The notes under the pieces were generated by a model that was not told the DNA's origin, made no database searches, and saw nothing but the letters and a program-made list of their open reading frames with translations. This document shows, in pieces, positions 23,823-33,153 of a DNA stretch of 64,000 nucleotides (position 1 is its first letter; the number at the start of each line of letters is the position of its first letter). The translations under genes were made by a program, and so were the position numbers. Source of the DNA: Arsenophonus sp046530765 (GTDB lineage: Bacteria; Pseudomonadota; Gammaproteobacteria; Enterobacterales; Enterobacteriaceae); assembly GCA_046530765.1 (NCBI GenBank), contig JBHEQS010000004.1, forward strand, positions 89,150 to 153,149, written 5' to 3'.

Positions 23823-24458
23823 TTATTCAGCAAGTTGAAATCCTAACAAATTACAAAAATGTTTTATTAGTAAAGATTTTGTATCTTTAAGATCGATATC
23901 TGGAACTAAATTATTTAGTTGAGTCATTTTTATACCTACACAACCACAAGGATTAATGTCTTGAAATGGCATAAGATTCATATTAATATTTAATGCTAGA
24001 CCATGAAAAGAGCAACCTTTATGAATACGCAATCCCAAAGAGCATATTTTTTCTTGTTTAACATAGACTCCAGGGAATTTACGATTCGAATAAGAAGAAA
24101 TACCAAATTCATATAAAGTATTAATTACAGTATTTTCTAACGCAATAATAAGATTTTTTATACTAATTTTATTGCGCCTTAAATCTAATAAAGTGTACAT
24201 TATTTGCTGACCTGGTCCATGATATGTAACTTGCCCACCGCGATCAGATTGGATTACAGGAATATTTCTTATAGATAATAAATGCTCTTTTTTCCCAGAT
24301 TGACCTTGTGTAAAAACAGGATAATGTTCTACTAACCAAATCTCATCTAGTGTATTAATCGTACGTTTTTTAGTAAATTGACGCATTGCATCTAAAATTG
24401 GTTGATAACTATTAAGTCCGAGCTGACGCAATATAATGATTTTTTTAATAATTTTCAT
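23823..24458 (-). CDS. lipB: octanoyltransferase LipB
   Basis: Transfers octanoate from acyl carrier protein to the lysine of lipoyl domains, the step before LipA. The 211 residues (213 in E. coli) contain WLVEHYPVFTQGQSGK, the RGGQVTYHGPGQQ motif, SLGLRIHKGCSFHGLALN with the catalytic lysine segment just before it, and NPCGCVG with the catalytic cysteine. The ATG at 24458 gives a normal N-terminus. It lies between ybeD and lipA. The two genes lost from this interval relative to E. coli (lipR/ybeF and tatE) leave no trace in the 124-bp gap. Confidence 0.96.
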   Translation of the reverse strand: MKIIKKIIILRQLGLNSYQPILDAMRQFTKKRTINTLDEIWLVEHYPVFTQGQSGKKEHLLSIRNIPVIQSDRGGQVTYHGPGQQIMYTLLDLRRNKISIKNLIIALENTVINTLYEFGISSYSNRKFPGVYVKQEKICSLGLRIHKGCSFHGLALNINMNLMPFQDINPCGCVGIKMTQLNNLVPDIDLKDTKSLLIKHFCNLLGFQLAE

Positions 24459-24596
24459 TCTATCTGTAAATATTATCTAATAGTTATATAGTATAACCAG
24501 CGAAAACTATTATAGTTAATAGTTGATGATTTATATTAAATTTTATTTTAAAAATTTAATATTTTAAATTAAGATAAACACAATAATAAATTAAAT

Positions 24597-24860
24597 CTAC
24601 AATACTATACGAACTAATTTTAGTTTAGACAAATCCTCATATAGTTTTTCTATTTGTTCAATATTGGCTGCTATTATTGTAATTGATACTGAGTGAAAAT
24701 TATCTTTTCTGCTTTTCTTAATTAATGGTTTATAATAAACTGAAACTATTTGTTGTACTATTTTAACTATTTGACAAATTAATTCAGGTTGAGATTCCCC
24801 TATTATTTTGTATGTGAATAAGCAAGGAAATTTTAGTAGTTCATGCAATTTAGTTTTCAT
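24597..24860 (-). CDS. ybeD: DUF493 (UPF0250) family protein YbeD
   Basis: An 87-residue protein, exactly the length of E. coli YbeD, with the matching start MKTKLHELLKFPC, the central FHSVSITIIAANIEQIE and the end LSKLKLVRIVL. The family has a small alpha/beta fold resembling ACT-like regulatory domains; its function is not established. It sits directly upstream of lipB on the same strand, as in E. coli. A ribosome-binding site (TTAGGAAAA) precedes the ATG. Its survival in such a reduced genome suggests a real role, perhaps linked to lipoylation, but that is inference from position. Confidence 0.93.
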   Translation of the reverse strand: MKTKLHELLKFPCLFTYKIIGESQPELICQIVKIVQQIVSVYYKPLIKKSRKDNFHSVSITIIAANIEQIEKLYEDLSKLKLVRIVL

Positions 24861-24876
24861 GGATTTTCCTAAAAAT

Positions 24877-24906
24877 AATTATTTGTCATTAAAATGACAA
24901 ATAATT
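24877..24906. repeat. 14-bp inverted repeat upstream of ybeD
   Basis: Arms AATTATTTGTCATT (24877-24890) and AATGACAAATAATT (24893-24906) are perfectly complementary with a 2-nt centre, ending 17 bp before the ybeD start. It could be the old terminator of the lost upstream gene or an operator at the ybeD promoter. Confidence 0.5.
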
Positions 24907-25153
24907 TAAATAAAATATAACTTAATTTTTATTTTAAAATTAAGTTATAAATAAACATATTTATTGTAATTATATAAATCACTATATTATAATATTATTT
25001 AATTTATTGATAAATAATTTAATTATTTATAATCAAATTGTAACATTTTAATGATGAAAAGTTGTTTTTTTTTGTAAAGTATTTATAATTAAGTATTATT
25101 TAATATATGAAATCATTTAAATTTTATATATGTTCACTGAACAAATAAGATAG

Positions 25154-25193
25154 ATATATAATTATTTCAATTTGTATTGAAATAATTATATAT
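25154..25193. repeat. 18-bp perfect inverted repeat
   Basis: Arms 25154-25171 and 25176-25193 (core AATTATTTCAAT) are complementary over 18 bp around a TTGT loop. It lies in the eroded dacA-rlpA interval. Confidence 0.7.
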
Positions 25194-27298
25194 CATAACA
25201 CTAAAGATCTTTAGAATAAAACTGCATTTTAGTTTGTAATTGTTTAACTTTTTGTTAATTTTAAAAATTAAAATTAACAGTTATTAGTTTCCTATTTTAA
25301 TAATGCACATATTTAGTATTTTTTAACATTAAAAAATACTAAATTAATTAACTCATTTTATTAAAATATAATTTTTTTTGAAAAATATTCATTTTACAAA
25401 CAAATATCAATTATAACATAAGAAATTATTGCCATTAGATTAATTTAAATTAAACCATTTATATATATTCTTCATGAGAAGCAAAATAGTGTTTTAAATA
25501 CAAATTAATTAACATTTATTTTAATTAATTTCATAAAATTGTCATTATTATTACTTGCATAATAATATTATAATACACATGTTTTATTTATTAGCTGCGT
25601 ACTTATATAATGTATTAACTAAAACACAAATACTTGTTTGTTTGGTTTTTAAAATATCAATAAATAATCTTAAAAATAGATCATCTCTAACATAGACATT
25701 TTTTGTTAAAATAACAATACTATTTATATTAACTTTAATATATTTAATTACTAAATATAAATATAACTCCTTATTATTTTAGTTAGTCTATATATACATA
25801 TTATAATTAACATATTTATATAAAACTTTGAATAAATAATAATTATTAAAATTAATATTCAAAACTAATTATATTAAATTTGTTTAAATTAAATTATTAA
25901 ATTTATTAAATAAAATAGTAAAAATATGAGATTAATAATAAATATTATGTCTCAGATATAAGAATTTAATATCTATATCTTATACATAATATATAGATGA
26001 TACTAGTAATAAGTTAATAGAGCTTATATGATATTTTCAGTTTGAAAAATAATTTTTTTTAAAAAATATAGATGTTAAGTTAGTTGATTTTATTTACTTT
26101 ATCTATGTTTTATTAATTAAAAAACATAGATTACTATGTATTTATTGTAATGTTTTAATTATAATAATGTTATTAGTATTATAAATAATTTATCTTTTTT
26201 TATTTTTCTGTACATATCTATATTTATATTTTTTAAGTTAACAGTAACTAACAAATAGATGAAATTCAACTTAATTTCCTATTTCTAATAAAATAATAAG
26301 TATGGCGATTTGAGTAACACATAAGCAAATAATACATTACTTTCTTAATATTATTTTATTAAAAAATTATGCTGTCAATAATCTTTTTACCATATGAGCT
26401 AAATAACATTAGATTTTCATTTGACAAAGAAGTCTATTGTAGCGATAGATAATTTTATCTTTCAGGAAATTAAAATTAGTGTACAAAATATCATAATTAG
26501 ATCTCTTGACTTTAAAAAAGATAATTATTTTTATAAGATTTTATCTTTATATTGAATTTTTTTAGAAATTTTATTTTTTATGAAAAACTAATATTTTCAT
26601 TGTCACAAATTTAAAAATACTTATATATAAAGTTCTATTTTGGAATATATAAAAGAAATCAGGCAACTATCTTTTGAAAAAATACATAAATGGATATATT
26701 TTAACATTTTTAGTTTTTATTTATTTATTAAAATAAGAAGTTGCCTATTTATATATAATTTACGCAATATAATTAAATACAGTAGTGACATAAGACGCAT
26801 AAATTTTTAGATGATTTCTTTTATTCTTAAGTTTTTATGAAAAAATTTTACTATGTTTTATAAGATAAAATCTAATCGTATATACGTGTATTTTATTTCA
26901 AATAATAGTTGTTATTTTATGATTTTACCAGACATCTCGATATGTGCCTATTGTGCAAAATAATATTTAGTAGAACAAATTGATAATTTAATTCACATAA
27001 TATTTAAACTATTATCTTAATAAGAATATAACTTTATAAGTATTATAATATGCTGTCTTTTTGATACTATTAGTTTATATAAATCTAGTTATTAATGATA
27101 ATTTCTGTAATTTATTGATTTTTAGATTAGTATTTATTTACCTAATTAATATTCAATTTTTTAATTTATACAAAAAAATAGTTTATTTAAAAAAGTAGTA
27201 ATTTGTTAAGCTAATAGTAATTATAATTATTACTTTCATAATAATGCTTATAAATTTAGATCTATTTTTATATCCATTCTATGTATTTAAGAGTATTT

Positions 27299-27328
27299 AA
27301 GAATAAAATAGATTTCTATTTTATTCTT
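27299..27328 (-). terminator. possible terminator hairpin after mrdB
   Basis: A near-continuous dyad with arms AAGAATAAAATAGA and TCTATTTTATTCTT lies about 70 bp past the mrdB stop. The stem is AT-rich and the flank shows no distinct T-run, so a terminator is only one possibility. Confidence 0.3.
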
Positions 27329-27399
27329 AAAATACTGTCTAGTATAATTATTATAATTTTCATTATAGTTTAGCGACTTGTATATCACAAAACTTTATA

Positions 27400-28512
27400 T
27401 TATAAATTTTTTGACAGCAACTTTCTATGAGTATGAATTGACATAATAATTCCAAATCCAGCCATTAAAATAATTAATGCAGAACCGCCATAACTTACTA
27501 ATGGTAAAGGAATGCCAACTACAGGCAAAATACCACTCACCATTCCAATATTGATAAATATGTACACAAACAGAATTAACATTAGGTCACCAACAATAAC
27601 TCTAGCAAAAATATTTTGTGCATTAATTGCAATAATTAGTCCACGTATAATAAGCAATAAATATAATATAAGTAAAAAAACAACTCCAATTAATCCTAGC
27701 TCTTCAGTTAATACAGCAAAAATAAAATCAGTGTGTCGTTCTGGTAAAAATTCTAATTGCGATTGCGTTCCATGCAACCATCCTTTTCCAAATAATCCAC
27801 CTGAACCAATTGCAATTTTAGATTGAATAATATGATAACCAGCCCCTAGAGGATCTGTTTCTGGATTTAAAAACATCATAACACGATTTCGTTGATAGTC
27901 ATGCATAAGAAAAAACCATAGAATAGGAATAAAAGAAGCAATACTTGCTCCAGCAATTGCAATTAATTTCCAATTTATACCAGCTAAAAAGAGAATAAAC
28001 AAGCCGGATGAAGCAACTAAAATAGATGTTCCAAGATCAGGTTGAACAGCAACAAGTAATGTTGGAAGAAACGTGAGTATAAGAGCAACTAGAGTATTTT
28101 TTAATGTTGGTGGACACAGATCTCTATTGACAAAGCGAGCAACCATCAATGGGACAGCAATTTTAGCTATTTCAGATGGTTGAAAACGAACAAATCCAAT
28201 ATCTAACCATCTTTGTGCGCCTTTACTAATTTGACCAAATTCATCGACAAAAATTAATAAAATTATGCAGAAGACATATAGGTAAGGCGCTAAATTTTCA
28301 TAAATACGAGGTGAAATTTGTGCCATAACAATCATGACAGCAAATCCAATTATAGTTTGTATTATCTTCTGCTGTATCATATTAATGTTTTGACCAGTGG
28401 CACTCCACATAATTAGTACACCGTATATTGTTAAAATAACAATAATTAGAAATATTGGAATATCAATATGAAATCGTGCCCAAATAGTTAATTTATGCGA
28501 ACTATTAGTCAT
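27400..28512 (-). CDS. mrdB: rod-shape peptidoglycan glycosyltransferase RodA
   Basis: SEDS-family polytopic inner-membrane protein that polymerises lipid II for cell elongation, in complex with PBP2. The 370 residues equal the E. coli length. Many hydrophobic segments are visible from residue about 17 onward. Conserved blocks include RWLDIGFVRFQPSEIAK, QPDLGTSILV with the catalytic Asp region, NPETDPLGAGYHIIQSKIAI, LPERHTDFIFAVL and PLPLVSYGGSALI. It starts 16 nt after mrdA, so the two are one operon. Retention of mrdA-mrdB implies a rod-like cell with a peptidoglycan sidewall, despite loss of the next genes rlpA and dacA. Confidence 0.97.
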   Translation of the reverse strand: MTNSSHKLTIWARFHIDIPIFLIIVILTIYGVLIMWSATGQNINMIQQKIIQTIIGFAVMIVMAQISPRIYENLAPYLYVFCIILLIFVDEFGQISKGAQRWLDIGFVRFQPSEIAKIAVPLMVARFVNRDLCPPTLKNTLVALILTFLPTLLVAVQPDLGTSILVASSGLFILFLAGINWKLIAIAGASIASFIPILWFFLMHDYQRNRVMMFLNPETDPLGAGYHIIQSKIAIGSGGLFGKGWLHGTQSQLEFLPERHTDFIFAVLTEELGLIGVVFLLILYLLLIIRGLIIAINAQNIFARVIVGDLMLILFVYIFINIGMVSGILPVVGIPLPLVSYGGSALIILMAGFGIIMSIHTHRKLLSKNL

Positions 28513-28528
28513 ATATTATGAATCTCTC

Positions 28529-30430
28529 TTATTGAGATTCATTAATATCTGGTATTTGTGATATTGTCTTTTTACCAAGTAATACATAATCAAAAATATT
28601 ACGAACAAAATCACCAACGGATAAGTTTGGGGAACAATTTTCTAGAATAATAACAACAGAAATGGTTGGATTTTGATAAGGTGCAAATCCTATCATTAAT
28701 TTATGATCACGTAAGCTCTCACTTAATTTACTAGCATTATATATTTCATAACTGAATATCTGCGCAGTACCTGATTTAACAGCAGCTTTATAAGGAGTAT
28801 TTATAAAGCTTCCTCGAGCTGTACCGTTTGGTGAATTAGCAACTCCATACATACCCTTTTTAGCTAATTTCCAGAAACTTGAATGAATATCACCGATTTT
28901 AATATGGTCTTTTTGTTCATAAAGTAGAATAGAATCATCTACTTTAGTACCATAAAGTAGATGTGGAATTTTTACCACACCGTCATTAATTAAAGTCATT
29001 AAAGCTTTTGCCATTTGTATTGGTGTTGCTGTCCAATAACCTTGTCCTATTCCTATTGGAATTGTATCTCCTTGATACCAAGGTTTCTTGTAACGATTTC
29101 GCTTCCATTCACGAGTTGGCATTGTTCCAGAACTTTCTTCCACAATATCAATGCCAGTATAGTGACCATATCCAAATTTCTGCATCCATTTAGAAATGCG
29201 ATCAATACCCATGTCATAAGCAATTTGGTAGAAAAAAGTATCAGCTGATTCTATAATTGCTCTAACAATATTTATTTTACCATGTCCAAATCGTTTCCAA
29301 TCTCTGTAACGTTTTTTAGAATTTGGCAGCTTCCACCAACCAGGATCGAAAATAATAGAATTGGAATTGACAATATTTTCACTCAATGCTGCAACGGCTA
29401 TAAATGGTTTAATAGTTGAAGCTGGAGGATATACTCCTTGGGTAGCTCTATTAATTAGAGGCCTATTAGGATTGTTTAACAAAGCTTGATAATTTTCATT
29501 AGATATGCCATTAACAAACAGATTTGGATCATAGCTTGGAGTTGATACCAAAGCTAACACCTCTTCGTTTCGTGGATCAGTTACAACAACTGCCGCTCGG
29601 TTGTTTGTTAATAACCTTTCTATCTGAATTTGTAAATTTAGATCGATAGTTAAATAAATATCTTTACCAGCCTGTGGTGGTTGTTCATGAAGTTGACGTA
29701 TAATTTTTCCACGACTATTAACTTCAACTTCTTCATAGCCCATTTTTCCATGTAAAACATTTTCATAATATCGCTCGATACCTAATTTACCAATATCATT
29801 AGTTGCAGTATAATTTTTTAGTACTCCGTTATTTTCTAAGCATTTTATATCATTATCATTAATTTTAGCTACATAACCTATAACATGAGTCAAAGATGAT
29901 CCGTAAGGATAATAGCGAAGTTTATAACCTTTAACTACAGTTCCTGGAAACTTGTATTGATTTACGGCAAAACGAGCAACTTGTACTTCATCTAGTGATG
30001 TTTTTAATGGTATAGATGTAAATTGTCGTGAACGTTTCAGTTTTTTTTTAAAGTTTCTAATATCGTCATCGGTAAGATCAACTATATTTCGCAGTTGTGA
30101 AAATATTTCTGTTAAATTAGATACTTTTTCAGGAATAATTTCTAATTGATAAGATGTTCGGTTTAATGCAAGAGGTGTTCCATTTCTATCGTAAATAATA
30201 CCTCTACTTGGTGGAACAGGAAGTAATTTTATTCTATTCTCATTTGAGCGAGCTTGATAATCTTTATGACGTATCACTTGTAAATTATAAAGATTAATAA
30301 ATAAAATGCTTGCTAATATTACAATAACAATAAAAGCTATTAACGTACGACGAATAAATAGAGAGGATTCAGCGGTGTAATCGCGAAAAGTCATTCCTTT
30401 CTTTTTTTTTGTTTCTTTTTTCGCATTCAC
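28529..30430 (-). CDS. mrdA: penicillin-binding protein 2 (peptidoglycan transpeptidase)
   Basis: Class B PBP that cross-links peptidoglycan made by RodA during elongation. The 633 residues match E. coli PBP2. One N-terminal membrane anchor lies at about residues 30-50 after a Lys-rich cytoplasmic tail. The pedestal domain includes PSRGIIYDRNG, and the transpeptidase domain has the catalytic PPASTIKPF (Ser-x-x-Lys), SADTFF (SxN-like motif) and KSGTAQ (KTG-type) motifs. The frame begins with GTG at 30430, preceded by GTAGG 8 nt upstream. The next ATG, at codon 13, directly abuts its only AAAGGA and is less likely. It precedes mrdB; a decayed rlmH lies upstream. Confidence 0.96.
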   Translation of the reverse strand: MNAKKETKKKKGMTFRDYTAESSLFIRRTLIAFIVIVILASILFINLYNLQVIRHKDYQARSNENRIKLLPVPPSRGIIYDRNGTPLALNRTSYQLEIIPEKVSNLTEIFSQLRNIVDLTDDDIRNFKKKLKRSRQFTSIPLKTSLDEVQVARFAVNQYKFPGTVVKGYKLRYYPYGSSLTHVIGYVAKINDNDIKCLENNGVLKNYTATNDIGKLGIERYYENVLHGKMGYEEVEVNSRGKIIRQLHEQPPQAGKDIYLTIDLNLQIQIERLLTNNRAAVVVTDPRNEEVLALVSTPSYDPNLFVNGISNENYQALLNNPNRPLINRATQGVYPPASTIKPFIAVAALSENIVNSNSIIFDPGWWKLPNSKKRYRDWKRFGHGKINIVRAIIESADTFFYQIAYDMGIDRISKWMQKFGYGHYTGIDIVEESSGTMPTREWKRNRYKKPWYQGDTIPIGIGQGYWTATPIQMAKALMTLINDGVVKIPHLLYGTKVDDSILLYEQKDHIKIGDIHSSFWKLAKKGMYGVANSPNGTARGSFINTPYKAAVKSGTAQIFSYEIYNASKLSESLRDHKLMIGFAPYQNPTISVVIILENCSPNLSVGDFVRNIFDYVLLGKKTISQIPDINESQ

Positions 30431-30452
30431 AGTAATAACCTACATAAATATG

Positions 30453-30905
30453 TTATTTACGATGATAAATATAATTTATTGGCATGCTATATGCTAATAA
30501 TCAGTATATATAACAAATATTTTAATTAAAAGATAAACTATTATTAGTTATGATAATGACTAGCTTTATTTTAGTTTCTTATTCATGCTTACAATCTATT
30601 AATTCTATGCTATAAATTATAAAATTAATATTACGTTTATTTTATTTTCATCAATTCAATTATTCCGCAAGTTATGTGGTTTATAGTTTATTATTATGTA
30701 TATAATATAATTATATTGTCATACTTATGAGCGTTCAATTATATAAATAAGATTGCTAAATTATAGGTTTGATATTTATATTTTTTCGCGTTCATTGAAG
30801 AGATTTCAATTATTTAGAAACTATATTTCAAAAACGATTAAAATAATATCAAAATCTTCTTGAATTCAAGTAATAATTTTATATTAACAGGAATCAGTTA
30901 TAATT
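30453..30905 (-). pseudogene. rlmH: rlmH pseudogene (23S rRNA pseudouridine-1915 methyltransferase), decayed
   Basis: RlmH methylates pseudouridine 1915 in helix 69 of 23S rRNA. In E. coli rlmH lies exactly here, between rsfS and mrdA, and is 155 codons. The 480-bp gap has the right size but no open frame. Reading the minus strand, IIEISSMNAKK near 30790-30825 matches the family's ELIEIPAGKR at the right distance from rsfS. At the end HIACQ followed by INYIYHRK and a stop (30453-30455) matches the family's C-terminal YRAWSITTNHPYHRE. Several stops and shifts separate these fragments. The gene is dead but still recognisable at both ends. Confidence 0.75.
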
Positions 30906-30911
30906 TAAAAT

Positions 30912-31220
30912 TTAACTCCAAAGTTTTTCAAGTTCGTACATATTCCGACTATCTTCTTGCATTATATGAACAATTACATCGTTTAAATCAACAACTATCC
31001 AATCTGAAACACCACGACCATCAACACAAAGAGGAATTATTCCAGTCTTGCGACATGCTTCAATTAATTTATCAGAAACTGACGTCAGGTGACGATTAGA
31101 TGTTCCAGTACAAATTATCATACAATCAGTAATGTTAGATTTTCCGCTTACATTAATAGAGATAATATTTTGCGCTTTTGTATCGACTAGTTGGTCGAGA
31201 ATAAATTGCTGCAGTTCCAA
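30912..31220 (-). CDS. rsfS: ribosomal silencing factor RsfS
   Basis: Binds ribosomal protein uL14 and blocks joining of 30S and 50S subunits when translation must be slowed; it also helps 50S biogenesis. The 102 residues (105 in E. coli) contain the signature GKSNITDCMIICTGTSNRH (about residues 26-44), DWIVVDLNDVIVHIMQ and the terminal YELEKLWS. The start codon is TTG at 31218-31220, with AAAGGTG about 7 nt upstream; no ATG lies near. It belongs to the mrdA-side cluster and is 217 bp from nadD. The plus-strand frame opposite it is an antisense shadow. Confidence 0.95.
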   Translation of the reverse strand: MELQQFILDQLVDTKAQNIISINVSGKSNITDCMIICTGTSNRHLTSVSDKLIEACRKTGIIPLCVDGRGVSDWIVVDLNDVIVHIMQEDSRNMYELEKLWS

Positions 31221-31437
31221 AGAGTCACCTTTAATTTTAAGTTAAAATAAGCATAAAATAGCTTATGTATTAATATTTTTATAAAAATTAATTAAATGTT
31301 TATAATTAGTTTTAAAATAAATTATAAAAATTGCACTATTTAATTTAATTATAGTGTAATAAAATAGCCAAGATAGTATCAATTGCATTATATACTAACA
31401 ATAATTAATTTATAAATTATAAGCAATCTAAGCAATC

Positions 31438-32121
31438 TTAATAAAGATTATGATTATTAATATAACGTAAAACCACTGCAGGTAATATATCTTTAGAATT
31501 TTTTCTATTGTGCTTTCGTTCACGAATTTTAGTTGCTGATATATCTAATAAAGGGGTGTCAGCCATATAAATAGTACCGCATGATTTATAATTGAGTATT
31601 TTCGGATCATATATTTGATGTTGTTTTATCCATTCATTCATTGATTCTGATGAAAAATAAGTAGTATAACTTGACCTAGAAATAACTAATAAATGACAAA
31701 GATTTAAAATTTTTTTCCAATCAATCCATGTATTAATTGATAACAGAGAATCTTGTCCGATAATAAATGCTAATGATTTTTGCGCACCAATTTGTTGTCT
31801 AAAAGATAACAGTGTTTTAACAGTATTATGTGGAGTTATGCACTCAAGTTCTCGTGTATCTATACTAAATAAAGGATTATTTTTTATAGCTAATTTTATC
31901 ATTGCCAACCTATGTTTAGTGCTTGCTTTAGGTTGTTGGCGGTGAGGTGGTAGACTATTTGGAAGTAAAATAACTTCTTTTAAACCAACTTGCTTAGCTA
32001 GCGATTGAACTGGTAGCAAATGACCATAATGAATAGGATCAAATGTGCCACCAAATAATGCCTGAATTGGTTTGAAGTTAGCTATTTTCTTGGTTTGTTG
32101 AATCATAAATAAAATTCTCAT
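31438..32121 (-). CDS. nadD: nicotinate-mononucleotide adenylyltransferase
   Basis: Adenylylates nicotinate mononucleotide to deamido-NAD, the penultimate step in NAD synthesis. The ATP-binding motif FGGTFDPIHYGHL (with the HIGH-type HYGH) is near the N-terminus, PNSLPPHR follows, and the second nucleotidyltransferase motif ISATKIRER is near residue 205. The frame overlaps the end of holA. An ATG at 32121 gives 227 residues with a 44-bp overlap. An ATG at 32106 gives 222 residues with a 29-bp overlap. Both have weak upstream GA-rich sites. E. coli NadD is 213 residues, so the N-terminus here is extended and the start is uncertain. Translational coupling to holA is likely. Confidence 0.95.
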   Translation of the reverse strand: MRILFMIQQTKKIANFKPIQALFGGTFDPIHYGHLLPVQSLAKQVGLKEVILLPNSLPPHRQQPKASTKHRLAMIKLAIKNNPLFSIDTRELECITPHNTVKTLLSFRQQIGAQKSLAFIIGQDSLLSINTWIDWKKILNLCHLLVISRSSYTTYFSSESMNEWIKQHQIYDPKILNYKSCGTIYMADTPLLDISATKIRERKHNRKNSKDILPAVVLRYINNHNLY

Positions 32122-33130
32122 GCACTAATTTTCCACACAATAGCATAGATAAAATTTCTAATTTTTGCCAAATTGAATGGCTATAATTTTGTTTTAAATG
32201 TAATTCAGCTTTGTTGATTAATTGTATTGCAAGCCGCAGTTCTAGAAGTGATAAACGCTGTAGTGCAGCGTTTATCATTAATCGACGGACTTGAAAAACT
32301 TTATATTGATCAAATATTTTTTTAAAGTTTTCATTACTATTTTCTTGTTTCAATGTCAAAAGTAATATTAGTTCACGTTGAATTATGCGTAACAGAATCA
32401 CTGTTTCGCAATCTTCCTTTTGTAATTGTTTAAGTATGTGCCATGCACGTTTAATTTTTCCCACAAGTAGCGCATCAACCCAATGATAGGGTGTAATGTT
32501 AACGGCATTATTTATTCCTTCTTTAACGCGATGAAATGTTAGATATCCGTCAGAATATAATAGTGATAAACGTTCAATTGCTTGATTAAGAGCTAACAAA
32601 TTACCTTCATAGCAATAACAAAGAAGCTGATTAGCTTGTTTATCTAAAGAAATCGACATTGATTTTGCTCGTTGAGTTACCCAATGAAACAGTTTAGACT
32701 GTTCAGGTGTTGTGCAATTGATACGGACCCCATCTTTACATATTTTTTTATACCAAGAATTATTCTCTTGTGTTTTGGTTAATTTGATACATCGTAATAT
32801 AAGCAATAAATCAGAATGTAACAATTTTACTAACTTAAAGAGTTTTTCTGACATGATTTTTGATGGGCCATTTTCAGGCAACGTTAAGATAAGAATTTGT
32901 TTATTAGAAAATAGACTAAATGATTGACTAATGTGATAGATAGTATACCAATCTGTATTTGTATCTATTAAATAAGTATAACGTTCAGAAAAATTTTGCT
33001 GTTTGGCAATTTTACAAATTTTATTAACACTTTCTTCTGACAAAAGTGGATCATTACCAAAAATTAAGTAACATGATCGAAGCTTATCAGAAAGATGCGA
33101 GCTTAGTTGTTCTGGGTAAATATTAATCAT
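32078..33130 (-). CDS. holA: DNA polymerase III delta subunit
   Basis: Delta is the clamp-opening wrench of the clamp-loader complex; it binds the beta clamp and opens it for loading on DNA. The 350 residues (343 in E. coli) start MINIYPEQL and carry IFGNDPLLSEES near residue 23-34, CYCYEGNLLALNQAIERLSLL near 177-197 and PYHWVDALLVGK. It lies in the order leuS-lptE-holA-nadD as in E. coli, 23 nt after lptE and overlapping nadD. No breaks are seen. Confidence 0.95.
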   Translation of the reverse strand: MINIYPEQLSSHLSDKLRSCYLIFGNDPLLSEESVNKICKIAKQQNFSERYTYLIDTNTDWYTIYHISQSFSLFSNKQILILTLPENGPSKIMSEKLFKLVKLLHSDLLLILRCIKLTKTQENNSWYKKICKDGVRINCTTPEQSKLFHWVTQRAKSMSISLDKQANQLLCYCYEGNLLALNQAIERLSLLYSDGYLTFHRVKEGINNAVNITPYHWVDALLVGKIKRAWHILKQLQKEDCETVILLRIIQRELILLLTLKQENSNENFKKIFDQYKVFQVRRLMINAALQRLSLLELRLAIQLINKAELHLKQNYSHSIWQKLEILSMLLCGKLVHENFIYDSTNQENS

Positions 33131-33153
33131 TGTGAGTATATCAATATTTATTT

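Larger units (their letters stand above)
24861..27399. other. 2.5 kb gene-free interval at the dacA-rlpA position
   Basis: In E. coli the genes between ybeD and mrdB are dacA (PBP5) and rlpA, together about 2.3-2.4 kb, very close to this interval. No intact frame remains. I found no stretch that I can align confidently with either protein, although a short minus-strand reading near 26880-26970 (TIGTYRDV) looks protein-like. Hairpins occur at 24877-24906, 25154-25193 and 27299-27328. The best explanation is erosion of dacA and rlpA in place without much deletion. Confidence 0.55.

Noticed and set aside
26880..26970. Possible SPOR-domain trace of rlpA (TIGTYRDV)
   Set aside because: The similarity is only a few residues, and its distance from mrdB does not fit the C-terminal position of the SPOR domain in RlpA.
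27512..27826. 104-codon plus-strand frame opposite mrdB
   Set aside because: Antisense shadow of a strongly supported coding frame, with no motif of its own.
30860..31099. 79-codon plus-strand frame
   Set aside because: Antisense to rsfS and the rlmH remnant; the rsfS frame is clearly the real one.
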